This document shows positions 1-8,876 of a stretch of DNA of 64,000 nt, piece by piece. Each line of letters begins with the position of its first letter. Positions within the stretch are counted from its first letter, which is position 1. Both the position numbers and the translations under genes were made by a program. This DNA is from Hymenobacter norwichensis DSM 15439 (GTDB lineage: Bacteria; Bacteroidota; Bacteroidia; Cytophagales; Hymenobacteraceae), in the NCBI RefSeq assembly GCF_000420705.1, contig NZ_ATVL01000009.1, positions 248,001 to 312,000 of the forward strand. Reading direction: 5' to 3'. The notes beneath the pieces are model-generated. The model saw only the letters and a list, made by a program, of their open reading frames with translations, was not told the DNA's origin and ran no database searches.

Positions 1-3000
1 AGCAGTAACTAGTAGCTGCCCGAGTGCACTGTATGCCTGCACCTGTTCAAGCGTAAAATCGGCGTGCTGCCATTCCAGAACTGCTGCGCCATGAGCTGGG
101 TTTGGATATACTCGGATAGCGTCTTCTGGTAACAGATCAACCAACTGAAATAGTTGGCTGCTTTCGCTTCGCCCACCGATGCCTGCTACTGTCACGGGGC
201 CTGGCTGGGCGCCTCGGGGCACCCGCACCACTGCGCTAGTAGTTGTAGCGCTTAAAACAGCTGCTCGCACGTTTCCAATGTAGAGGCTATCGGGCTGGCT
301 ATCCACTAGAAAATTCGTGCCTGCTATGGTCAGGATTTCACCAACGCTCCCCCTAGTTGGAGAAAAGGAAACCACAGTGGGCGGCGGTAAGAAAGTGAAA
401 TTGGTGGCCGACTGGGCCGTTCCGCCCGGGGTTACTACCTGTAGCCGGCCGGTTTGAGCATCCGCCAAAACGCGGGCCTGCAAGCTGGTTTCCGTTGTTT
501 GCAATACCGCTGCGCTTCCGGCCCCCAGAGCTACCGTTGTGCGGGAAGGTGGTGCGAAGTTGCGCCCCATCACCGTAAGGATATCTCCCACTTTGCCACG
601 GGCCGGACGAAAGTCGGTAATCGTAGGAGGATACCAGACTGTGAAATCCTGCGCACTCACTGTCCCACCACCCAAGGTCTTGAGTTGAATTTTGCCTGAC
701 GTAGCACCCGCTGGCACCACCACTTGCAGCGCGGTGGCGGTAGCTTGCCGCACTGTTGCGGGTAGCCCGTTAAACCAAACCGTATCCTCAGCGGCAACAG
801 CAGAAAAATGAGTGCCCGTGAGCGTTACCAGCGTGCCCTCTAACCCTTCAGTTGGAGCTATAGAAGTTAGCGTGGGAGCCTGATATACTGTGAAATTCAC
901 GCTACGAGCTGTCCCATCGGCCGTTGCCACTTGCAGGCTACCGGTAGTAGCCCCGGTTGGTACACGCACAGTAAGGGTGGTGGCGGTGGCGGTAAGGGCG
1001 GGAGCTAGTACGCCATTGAAGCGAACCTGGTTTGCGGCGGTTGTAGGAGAAAAGCGTTGCCCAATCACCGTAACCATTGTACCAACGCGGCCTTGCGCTG
1101 GGGCAACCCGGGTGATAGTTGGCGAAACCACAATGTCTGAGTAGTTCAACGCTACAGCAGGGATTACCACCAATGGCATATCGTAAAGCCGGTTGATAGT
1201 GGAGTTGGTGCGAATGGGTGGATTGTAGTCGAAGAAAATGTCGGCGTAATTATCCACCTGCGCCCGGGGTGGCAGGCTCGCCTTGGGCTGTATACTGAAT
1301 TGCACAAAGCCATTGCTACCTGCGTCGTTGCGCACGCTGGGCGGTAGATTGATGTTGTCGAAAGTGAACGATACGATCAACCGGCCGCGGCCCGATACAC
1401 TCATCCGGTACGGGTGCGAGGCGGCTTCTACCCGCAACGTGCGTGGGTCCAGATCGGCAGCTAGCGTGTCCACTACCTCCACCCGGTAAGCATCGTCGTT
1501 GCCGGTGTTCTGAAAGCGGACCCGGTAATGCAGCGGCACGCCAGTGGGCGTGTAGTGTTGAGCGGTTACGCCGACGGGGTGTACCTGTTTGTCATTGGGG
1601 TCATATGAGTCAAGAATCGGCTGGCAGTCTTCCGCCGTTTCTGGGCTAGGAGGATGGTACGGCAAGGCGGGCAGGGTAGGGCTGGGCTGGCCTGGTGTTG
1701 CCAACCCGCGTACTTCCACCGTGGCACTGGCCACTCGTTGCGTTGGGTGGCCTACGGGCTGCTCGGCCTCCACCCGCACAACGGGTTGAGTGGCCGGAAT
1801 GCGCAGCACTAGGCTGTCGCCGGCTGCCAACGCGTATGGGTGCTGTAGCGCCAGCTGGCTGTTTTGATACACGCGTAAGGCTAGACTGTCGCTCATGCTG
1901 CCGGCACCTGTATTGCGGATCACAAACCGCGCCTGGTTGCCCGGCTGCGCATAACCCAGTACCTGCACCGAAGCGCGCGACCAAGTGGGCGGTGGCGGAT
2001 AGGTGTTACTTGGTGTAATCCAGGCACGGGTGCAGACTGTCAGGCCTCGCAGGCTGGGATTACCGCATACCACCGAATCCTGAATAACCAAGCTGCCTGC
2101 CGTATTAGGGGGCACGGTTCCTACCGCAAAAACGTACTGGCCCAGCGCATTCTGTGTGTAAGGAGCGCTGGCCGAAAGCAGCACGACCTCAGGGGGGAAG
2201 GCTACTGTCACCACCGCAGTGGTGGCGGGGGCGTATCCCGCGTTGGCGTAGGCTACCGTTGTGATATTGCGGAAGCAGCGGCGGCGGCGGTTGGATGCCA
2301 CGTTCACCCGCAGGAAAGGGGCCGTGCTTACTTGATTGCCAAAATTTACGCTGCCAATGCTACTACCATACCCTCGAAACATAATCGGTGGGTTAGTAGC
2401 ACACGATTGTTGAATCGTCCGGCCAACTTCATTTTCGGGCAGTAGTTGCCGTACCGTGTAGCGGCCTGTATCAACTGAAATAACGAAACTGCCCGTTTCA
2501 TCTGTTACGCCGTAGTAATTGCCGGGCTCAGCTACTACCACCAACCCAGCCAGGAGCAGTTCTGGCGCGTCGGGGCTACAATTATTGTTGGCGTCGTGAA
2601 AGATTTGCCCCGTAATAAAGTTTTCCGGGGGCTGCGACGCGGAAACGTAGAATTGAATCAAGTCGTTTTTCGCACTCATGGTCAGTAGCTTAGTCGCCCG
2701 CCGGTTCACCGACACGCGGCTGCTGCCCGTGGGCATGGGCATCTGAGAACTACCATTAGCCGCGAAGATGATGCCGGGGTGGACAGTACTCACCACGTAT
2801 ACTCTGCCTTGCCCATCTACATCCAAGTCTACCTCGCACACAGTTACGCTGGAGTTGGGGTTAGGTGACGGGCCATACTGTTGCAGTATTTGTCCGGTAG
2901 CACTGAATTTCTGTACTCGGCGGCCATCGTAGTCGGCGGCGTACACGTTGCCGCGCAGGTCTACGGCTACCGCCTTGGGCACAAAGAGCTGGCCGGCACT

Positions 3001-4332
3001 GGTACCTCTAGTCCCTATTGTATTCAAAAATATGCCCTGCGGACTGATCTTGCGCACGCAGCCGCCGTAGTAATCTGATACGAACATTGTACCAGCAGCA
3101 TCTACCGCTAAGCCAGAGAAGCGCTGGTAGCCAGTGCCAGTACCGAAATTTTGAAACCGCGCCAGGAATTGTCCTCGAGCATCAAATTTCTGGATACTGG
3201 AAGACAGATCAGTTGTTTCCAGCACATAGATGTTGTTGAGCGCATCAAAAGCCAAGCCTGCCAACTCCCGGCTGAATTGCCCGTTGCCAGTGCCTGAGCC
3301 CCCAAACGTAAGTGCCAACTGCCCGGCTGGATTGTACTTACGTACCTGGTTGGTGTTATTATCGAGCACGTAAACATTGCCCGCTTCATCTTGGCGCATG
3401 TCGCTCAAGGAAGTCTGGTTGCCCCAGCGCTGTAGCTGAACTCCTGTTGGACTCAGCTTGTACACACAATCCGAAAATATCTGGTGAGTGAAAACAGTAG
3501 CGTATACATTGCCCGCTGCGTCGCGCGCTAGCGGGGTCCAGGTACTGCTAGTAAACTGGTTTGCGTTGCTGGCAGTACCGCTACCTAAGTACGCTCCCGT
3601 AGCACTGAATTTCATAAGATTAAGCTGCGAGCCAGACACGAGCAAGTTGCCGGCACCATCCACAAGCAAGGCGCTTGTCCGCTGATACGAAGCCCATGTG
3701 CCCGCCAATGGAATACGTGCTATCAACTGCCCGGCGGCATTAAGCTTGGTCACAACAAAAGCTTCCTCAAGTAGATAGATATTTCCAGTTGCGTCTACAT
3801 CTACATCAATTAGGCGTGGGTTGGAAGTAGGGTTGGGCATCTGGTACGCAAAGCGCAGAATGCCCTGGCTGGTAAAGCTTTGCATCCGCTGGTTGGTGTA
3901 ATCAACCACGTAGATATTGCCCGGCGCATCCACATACATCCCGTGCACCTCCCGAAACTGCCCAGGTCCCGTACCCAACGAGCCAAACTGTAGCAGCAAG
4001 CGTCCATCAGGACCGTATTTGCGGACAAAGTCATTGCTGCTGCTGTTGTAGCTACAGGCATATATATTGCCAGCTCCGTCCACTCCAATGGTTTGGACGC
4101 TGGCCAGCGGGTTAGAAGCTGGCGTAATATTAAACGTAGTCAGATAACGGCCAGTAGAATCCAGCTTATTGATGGCACCACGATCAGCTAAATAGATATT
4201 CTTGGCTCGGTCAACGGCAATATCGCGGGGCCCATAAACTGGGGTCCCCATCATTTTATCTAGTCGATAACCGCTTTGAGCGAACCCAACTACAGAACAG
4301 CACAGAAAAAGAAACAGTAAAAATATACGCAT
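1..4332 (-). CDS. Giant NHL-repeat / DUF7619 / TIG-domain protein with T9SS sorting domain (C-terminus cut by window edge)
   Basis: The open frame runs from an ATG at 4332 to the left edge without a stop (1444 codons). A signal peptide (MRIFLLFLFLCCSVVGFAQ) is followed by six-bladed-propeller NHL-like repeats (about residues 25-500), each carrying a D-x-x-G-N-I-Y strand. A SdrD/prealbumin-like domain follows (about 560-640, FHDANNNCSPD), then a DUF7619 domain (about 905-1050, opening DSYDPNDKQ), four IPT/TIG Ig-like domains (about 1066-1390) and a start of a T9SS type A sorting domain (VYPNPAHG, about 1405). Family knowledge places such proteins on the cell surface or in the medium after T9SS export; NHL propellers usually bind proteins or glycans. 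The ligand is unknown. Only the last few tens of residues should be missing. Confidence in the architecture is high, in the exact role low. Confidence 0.93.
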   Translation of the reverse strand, partial: MRIFLLFLFLCCSVVGFAQSGYRLDKMMGTPVYGPRDIAVDRAKNIYLADRGAINKLDSTGRYLTTFNITPASNPLASVQTIGVDGAGNIYACSYNSSSNDFVRKYGPDGRLLLQFGSLGTGPGQFREVHGMYVDAPGNIYVVDYTNQRMQSFTSQGILRFAYQMPNPTSNPRLIDVDVDATGNIYLLEEAFVVTKLNAAGQLIARIPLAGTWASYQRTSALLVDGAGNLLVSGSQLNLMKFSATGAYLGSGTASNANQFTSSTWTPLARDAAGNVYATVFTHQIFSDCVYKLSPTGVQLQRWGNQTSLSDMRQDEAGNVYVLDNNTNQVRKYNPAGQLALTFGGSGTGNGQFSRELAGLAFDALNNIYVLETTDLSSSIQKFDARGQFLARFQNFGTGTGYQRFSGLAVDAAGTMFVSDYYGGCVRKISPQGIFLNTIGTRGTSAGQLFVPKAVAVDLRGNVYAADYDGRRVQKFSATGQILQQYGPSPNPNSSVTVCEVDLDVDGQGRVYVVSTVHPGIIFAANGSSQMPMPTGSSRVSVNRRATKLLTMSAKNDLIQFYVSASQPPENFITGQIFHDANNNCSPDAPELLLAGLVVVAEPGNYYGVTDETGSFVISVDTGRYTVRQLLPENEVGRTIQQSCATNPPIMFRGYGSSIGSVNFGNQVSTAPFLRVNVASNRRRRCFRNITTVAYANAGYAPATTAVVTVAFPPEVVLLSASAPYTQNALGQYVFAVGTVPPNTAGSLVIQDSVVCGNPSLRGLTVCTRAWITPSNTYPPPPTWSRASVQVLGYAQPGNQARFVIRNTGAGSMSDSLALRVYQNSQLALQHPYALAAGDSLVLRIPATQPVVRVEAEQPVGHPTQRVASATVEVRGLATPGQPSPTLPALPYHPPSPETAEDCQPILDSYDPNDKQVHPVGVTAQHYTPTGVPLHYRVRFQNTGNDDAYRVEVVDTLAADLDPRTLRVEAASHPYRMSVSGRGRLIVSFTFDNINLPPSVRNDAGSNGFVQFSIQPKASLPPRAQVDNYADIFFDYNPPIRTNSTINRLYDMPLVVIPAVALNYSDIVVSPTITRVAPAQGRVGTMVTVIGQRFSPTTAANQVRFNGVLAPALTATATTLTVRVPTGATTGSLQVATADGTARSVNFTVYQAPTLTSIAPTEGLEGTLVTLTGTHFSAVAAEDTVWFNGLPATVRQATATALQVVVPAGATSGKIQLKTLGGGTVSAQDFTVWYPPTITDFRPARGKVGDILTVMGRNFAPPSRTTVALGAGSAAVLQTTETSLQARVLADAQTGRLQVVTPGGTAQSATNFTFLPPPTVVSFSPTRGSVGEILTIAGTNFLVDSQPDSLYIGNVRAAVLSATTTSAVVRVPRGAQPGPVTVAGIGGRSESSQLFQLVDLLPEDAIRVYPNPAHGAAVLEWQHADFTLEQVQAYSALGQLLVTA

Positions 4333-5002
4333 CGATTTCAGGGATATGTACTAGTGAAAAACAGCTAGTATCTGGTGATGAAGATTCTAGCAAATGTATA
4401 ATTTACCCTATGCACTTCGTGATTCTTGGCTGAATTTATTCTCTCGTATCTATATATATTCTACGGGTGTAGAGATACTGTGCTTTAGCAATTTCTACAT
4501 AAAATTAGGGGTGCATAGACAGTAGTATCGTTGCTTTCTAGAGGCCAAGGGTAAGCCTTATTTTATATGTCATGTATGATTGCTCCCTGCACGCAAAAAG
4601 GGCTGCTATTATTAGCGTGCTGCCACAGTCGCAGTGCCCACTACGCTGAAAAAGGCACATTGTAGTATGCCGCAATAGGAATGCGCTACCACGCTCTGGA
4701 CACGGATAAAAAGGCTTGCGTCAAGAAGTTTTATATGAAGCATCTGAGGCATCCGGGATACGACGCCACTCCATTAGCCTCGGTCGCGTCGGATCGACTT
4801 ATGCATGATCTTTCTGGCCCGCATTGTCGAGGTAGCAACCTTGCCTACCGTTACACGGTAGAATGCAGAAGCGCGCCAACGCAGGCCAGCTTATCAACTT
4901 CAAACCCAAGGCTTACGAACATCCACGGAAAGAGCGTGAGGTCAAAGGGAATCGTCCGTGATGGAAATCCTGGTAGTTCTGTTGCCTTATTCTTTCAGCT
5001 AG
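4333..5002. other. 670-base intergenic region between divergent genes
   Basis: AT-rich DNA near 4380-4560 holds the putative promoter of the minus-strand giant gene. I see no tRNA, structured RNA or convincing coding frame. A 128-codon frame at 4681-5067 has an unnatural composition and overlaps the likely start of the next gene. The region is probably the divergent regulatory space for the genes at 4332 and 5003. Confidence 0.6.
4391..4398 (-). promoter_or_regulatory. Putative Bacteroidota -7 box (TAnnTTTG) for the NHL/TIG gene
   Basis: The minus strand reads TACATTTG, an exact match to the Bacteroidota consensus TAnnTTTG, 59 bases upstream of the ATG at 4332. No convincing TTTG -33 element was seen at the usual spacing, so this is a motif-based suggestion. 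Confidence 0.35.
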
Positions 5003-5703
5003 ATGCCTTCTGCCCAAATTCCTTCCAAAGCTGCCCGCGTAATTCTGCGCAGCCGGGTGGTGCTTGATCCGCTTGGTATCTGGACGAGGGGTATGTTCGG
5101 GCTGGGGTTGCTGCTGTTGCCGCTGGCGGTTCTGAAGGCCTCAGCGGGCTACTGTGGCGGGGTTGCTGGGCGTGGTACTGTTGCTGCTGACCTGGCGCCG
5201 GGTAGCCCGCCGCAACCGCCCCCTGTTGCTCACCAGTGGCCCCGACGATGCCCTCCACTTAGAGCCCCTCGGCCCTAGCCATGCGCAAGGCCACCTAGTC
5301 GAAACCATTCCGGTAGCCAGCATCAAGGCTTACCGCTATTGGCTGCAACTGCTCAAGTTTCGGGCGTTTGCGCAGTACCACCTGCGCCTAGAGCTAACCG
5401 ACGGCCGAGTGCTGCACCTAGCCGATCAACCCAATACTCATCCCGACGACCTAACTGGCACTGTGCGCCTGGATGCAATAGCTAAGCGGCTCATCCGGCG
5501 CGGCTCAGCGGGACCAGTAAGGCGCCAGCCGTTTTTTCTTACCCAAGCGGCGCGAGTGTTGCTATGGTTCAGTTGGGCAGCCATTGTTATCGGCCTGCTT
5601 CTGCTGGCGCTGGCTCAGTCAGGGGCTGTTGCTGCTGATGTTGGGCGCAGGCTATTGGGCAAGCTACTACCTGGGCCGAGGCTCGGATGAAGCCACGGCT
5701 TAG
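5003..5703 (+). pseudogene. Twice-frameshifted small membrane protein (PH-like core)
   Basis: Three consecutive frames join into one sensible protein of about 232 residues if one G is removed from each of two GGGG runs (5158-5162 and 5616-5620). The first frame gives MPSAQIPSKAARVILRSRV and a hydrophobic segment. The second gives a further transmembrane helix (LLGVVLLLLTW), a soluble PH-like stretch and a third helix (FSWAAIVIGLLLLALA). The last gives a final helix (LLLLMLGAGYW) ending GRGSDEATA with a stop at 5701-5703. Either both runs are sequencing or assembly overcalls, or the gene is decaying. I do not recognise the family; similar hydrophobic/PH-like/hydrophobic small proteins are often of unknown function. 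Function is not assigned. Confidence 0.6.
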
Positions 5704-5761
5704 CAGTAAACTCAACACGGGACTAACACGATTCGTCCGGTGCCCCTTCGTTGGTTCCTAC

Positions 5762-7189
5762 TTATAGCCGCACGCCCACGCTGTTTTTCACGGCTACCGG
5801 CATATTGTCCGGAGTCTCAACCTTGACATTCGTAAACTGCCAGTTCTGAGCAAAATCGATGGCGCCCGCCTTTATGGCGCTGATGTGCACATTGGTAAGG
5901 CGGAAGTCGTCGAGCAGGGAAGTGGCCACGCCGCTGGCCGATATAGCGGTTTGGGCGCCAATAGCTTGTAAATTGGAAATGCGCACGTTGCGGAAGTGCG
6001 GCAGGCCTTTTTCGGCGGCCACTGGGGTCAGCATAGCTTTCCAGTGGGCCGGCAGGGTGGCCTGGGTGTAGCCGACAGGTAGCTCCGAGTAGCTGTAAGC
6101 GGGGTTCCAGTTCATGGTGATAGTCAGGGGCACGCGCACGGCATCCAGCTCAATATCCTCCACCAGAATATCCTCCACGGTGCCGCCCCGGTTGGTGGCC
6201 GACTTCAGTTGGATACCGTTTTTGGTTCCTTTGGCCCGCAAGTGCCGGGCAATGATGTGCCGGATGCTGCCCGACGTTTCGGAACCGCAGGTTAGCAGCC
6301 CGCCGCCGGCACCCGCCACGCAGTGCTGAATGAGCACATATTCGCAGGGCCGGTTCACGCGCAGGCCATCGGCGTCACGGCCGGCTTTCAAGCAGAAATT
6401 ATCGTCGTTGCAGTCAATGTCGCAGTTCTGCACCAGCACGTAGGCGCTGGAGTCGATGTCGATACCGTCGGTACTGGGGCCGTGGCCACCGAGGTTGTTG
6501 CGCACTACAATGCCGTCCACGGTTACGTTTTTCGAATACAATACGTGCACCGTCCAGAAGCCCGAGCGCTGCAAGGTCAGGCCTTGTAAGGTCACGTTGC
6601 TCGCATTGGATACCAGCAACAGGCGCGGGCGCTGGGCATCGTAATCCACTATCCAGCGCAGGCCTTTCGCTTCGTATTCTTTGCGCAAGGCCCAATATTT
6701 ATCCCAAAAAGGCTGGCCTTGCCCATCTACGGTGCCTTCGCCGGTGATGGCCACGTTGTCTTGGTCGAGCACGTTGAGCAGAGCGGCCGGCCATTTCATT
6801 TCAATGCCGGCTACCCGGGTCATTATCTCGGGGTAGTCGTTGAGGTTTTGGCTGCCAAGCAGCGTCACGCCCTTAGCCAGGTGTAGCTCCACCCCTTTTT
6901 TCAGGAATAAGGAGCCTGTCAGATAGCGGCCGGGTGCTAGTGTCACGATGCCGCCTTTCCGGGCGGCGGCATCAATGGCTTTTTGCAACGCCTGCGTGTT
7001 GAGGGTCACTCCGTCGCCCACCGCTCCGTACTTGGTGGCAGAGAAAAGCGCGTGGCTCGTCGGCCGTGAGTGCGCCCCTACTTGTTTCACCCACGCGGGG
7101 TCCGGTTCGGTAACCGGTGAGGCACTGAACCGGAAGGAACTGGCCGCCAGCACTAACACCAGCAATAAGTGAACAGATAGAAGTTTCAT
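5762..7189 (-). CDS. Glycoside hydrolase family 28 (polygalacturonase-like) secreted enzyme
   Basis: 475 residues from ATG 7189, chosen because MKLLSVHLLLVLVLAASSF is a clean signal peptide; the frame extends 21 codons further upstream without a plausible start. The pectate-lyase-like N-terminal strand ATKYGAVGDG (residues 51-60) and a right-handed beta-helix follow. GH28 catalytic motifs are present as STDGIDIDSS (Asp241) and NDDNF (Asp262/Asp263), plus GIQLKSATNRGG. The His normally found before the GGG turn is Ala294 (VAGAGGG), so catalysis or subfamily may differ. GH28 enzymes hydrolyse alpha-galacturonosyl linkages of pectin or rhamnogalacturonan, here probably in the periplasm. The upstream sulfatase and its activator suggest joint work on a sulfated uronic-acid polysaccharide, which is inference. 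Confidence 0.88.
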   Translation of the reverse strand: MKLLSVHLLLVLVLAASSFRFSASPVTEPDPAWVKQVGAHSRPTSHALFSATKYGAVGDGVTLNTQALQKAIDAAARKGGIVTLAPGRYLTGSLFLKKGVELHLAKGVTLLGSQNLNDYPEIMTRVAGIEMKWPAALLNVLDQDNVAITGEGTVDGQGQPFWDKYWALRKEYEAKGLRWIVDYDAQRPRLLLVSNASNVTLQGLTLQRSGFWTVHVLYSKNVTVDGIVVRNNLGGHGPSTDGIDIDSSAYVLVQNCDIDCNDDNFCLKAGRDADGLRVNRPCEYVLIQHCVAGAGGGLLTCGSETSGSIRHIIARHLRAKGTKNGIQLKSATNRGGTVEDILVEDIELDAVRVPLTITMNWNPAYSYSELPVGYTQATLPAHWKAMLTPVAAEKGLPHFRNVRISNLQAIGAQTAISASGVATSLLDDFRLTNVHISAIKAGAIDFAQNWQFTNVKVETPDNMPVAVKNSVGVRL

Positions 7190-7351
7190 GTAATAGAAGC
7201 CAGCTGGTGGCGCTAGGTAAGACGGGAGGGTGAGTAAAGATGTACACCCCAAAGGCTTCTACCTGCCCGCACCCACCTGTAGCGAAAACACAAACCTCAG
7301 CGCGTGGACACCAGCTAGCCGTCTGGGCCCTAGCCCCAGCGCTGGCTAGGC

Positions 7352-8836
7352 TTATTCGCTGGCTGTTGCTTTTTTAAGCTGGAACTGAAACACCGGCGAC
7401 GGTATGTGCTCTTTCGTGAAGATTTGTGCGAAGCGGCTGATAATCTCTGGGTGCTGCGGCCCTACATCGTGCTTTTCGGTGGGGTCGGCAGTTAAGTCGT
7501 ATAGTTCAATGGGGCCGTTTGGTGCTGTGGCTATGTTCAAGCGCACCGCTTTCCACTTTCCCCAGCGCGCGGCCACACTGCCGCCCTGCTCATAAAACTC
7601 CCAGTACAAATACGGGTGCTGGGGTTGCTTGCCCCGGCCGGTTAGGGTAGGCAGTAGCGAGAGGCCATCGATACCCGCCGGAGTTTTCAGACCAGCAACG
7701 TCTGTAAACGTGGGGAGGAAATCCCAGAAAGCAGCTAGTTGTGAGGTTACCGTGCCCGCTTTCACCTGGCCGGGCCAGCGAACAATAAAAGGCACCCGAA
7801 TGCCACCCTCGTACAAGTCTCGTTTGGCCCCGCGCAGCCCGCCGCTGCTGTTGAAGTACGCCAGTTCTTTGCCCCCTTCAGGAGAAGGGCCGTTGTCCGA
7901 TGTGAAAACAACCAGAGTATTCTCGTCTAGATGCAGCTGCTTGAGCTTCTGCATAATCTGCCCCACTTGGTCGTCGAGCACCTGCATGGTAGCCACCACA
8001 GCGGCCCGCGGGTACGGCTGTGAAAGATAAGCTCCGGCCTTGGTGAAAGTTGCTGCGCTGGTGTCGGGGCCCTGGTACGGCTTTTCCGGGCCGTAGCGGC
8101 CGATGGTTTTTTGCATGTAGGCTGGGGGCGCGACAAGTTCGGCGTGCGGAATAACGGTGGTCATGAAGACGGCAAAGGGCTGCGCTTGGTGCTGCTCGAT
8201 AAAGGCCAGGAGTCGTTGCTGAATCAGCTCCGGGGCGTAGGTAACCGAGCGGCCCCCGCGGTTTTCTGGCAGCAGCACCTTCTCGCGGTTGTGCCAGAGG
8301 TGGTAGGGGTAATAATTGTGCGCCAGGGTTTGACTGTTGTAGCCGAAAAACTCATCAAATCCTTTGTTGACTGGGTCGCCGCTGGTACCTGGCCCGCCCA
8401 GGCCCCACTTGCCGAAGCACCCGGTGACGTAGCCAGCCTGCTTTAAGAGTTGCGGAATGATAACGCTGGAATCGGGCAACGGGTACTGCCCTTCCGGCTT
8501 CACGGCGAGGTTGCCGCGCACGGGCGTATGGCCGGTGTGCTGGCCAGTGAAAAACGACGAGCGGGAGGGCGAGCAGACCGCCGTGCCCGCGTAGCCCTGC
8601 GTAAACTTCATGCCTTCGGTGGCAAGCCGGTCGATGTTCGGGGTTTGGAAGCGTTGTTGCCCGTAGCAGCTGACGTCGCCGTAGCCCAGGTCATCGGCCA
8701 CAATGAAAATGATGTTTGGCGGGCGTTTGGCGGGCCGGTTTAGTTGGGCAAACGCGAGGCAGCCCCCCATGCTTAGCACCAACACCAGCAAGCGCACTGC
8801 TTTTCTAGGAAGTCGGTAGGTTGTTCGTGGTAGCAT
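7352..8836 (-). CDS. Cys-type sulfatase (arylsulfatase family)
   Basis: 494 residues from ATG 8836 (a TTG three codons upstream is a weaker start). An N-terminal hydrophobic segment (LLVLVLSMGGCLAFAQ) gives export. The sulfatase signature is complete: the metal-binding NIIFIVADDLGYGD near residue 45 and CSPSRSSFFTGQHTGH, whose Cys88 is the residue converted to formylglycine (C-x-P-S-R). A second signature region FGKWGLGG follows. The C-terminal part (YLYWEFYEQGG, ELYDLTADPTEKHDV) is typical of the A-type sulfatase sub-domain. It hydrolyses sulfate esters, probably on a polysaccharide, in the periplasm. The gene for its likely maturase ends 40 bases upstream, so the two are probably co-transcribed. 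Substrate cannot be told from sequence alone. Confidence 0.94.
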   Translation of the reverse strand: MLPRTTYRLPRKAVRLLVLVLSMGGCLAFAQLNRPAKRPPNIIFIVADDLGYGDVSCYGQQRFQTPNIDRLATEGMKFTQGYAGTAVCSPSRSSFFTGQHTGHTPVRGNLAVKPEGQYPLPDSSVIIPQLLKQAGYVTGCFGKWGLGGPGTSGDPVNKGFDEFFGYNSQTLAHNYYPYHLWHNREKVLLPENRGGRSVTYAPELIQQRLLAFIEQHQAQPFAVFMTTVIPHAELVAPPAYMQKTIGRYGPEKPYQGPDTSAATFTKAGAYLSQPYPRAAVVATMQVLDDQVGQIMQKLKQLHLDENTLVVFTSDNGPSPEGGKELAYFNSSGGLRGAKRDLYEGGIRVPFIVRWPGQVKAGTVTSQLAAFWDFLPTFTDVAGLKTPAGIDGLSLLPTLTGRGKQPQHPYLYWEFYEQGGSVAARWGKWKAVRLNIATAPNGPIELYDLTADPTEKHDVGPQHPEIISRFAQIFTKEHIPSPVFQFQLKKATASE

Positions 8837-8876
8837 AGATTCCAAAGCAAATACGTACTTGCTACCAAGTTGTGCT

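Noticed and set aside
4681..5067. 128-codon plus-strand frame
   Set aside because: Unnatural composition, no homology-like motifs, and it overlaps the more convincing membrane gene starting at 5003.
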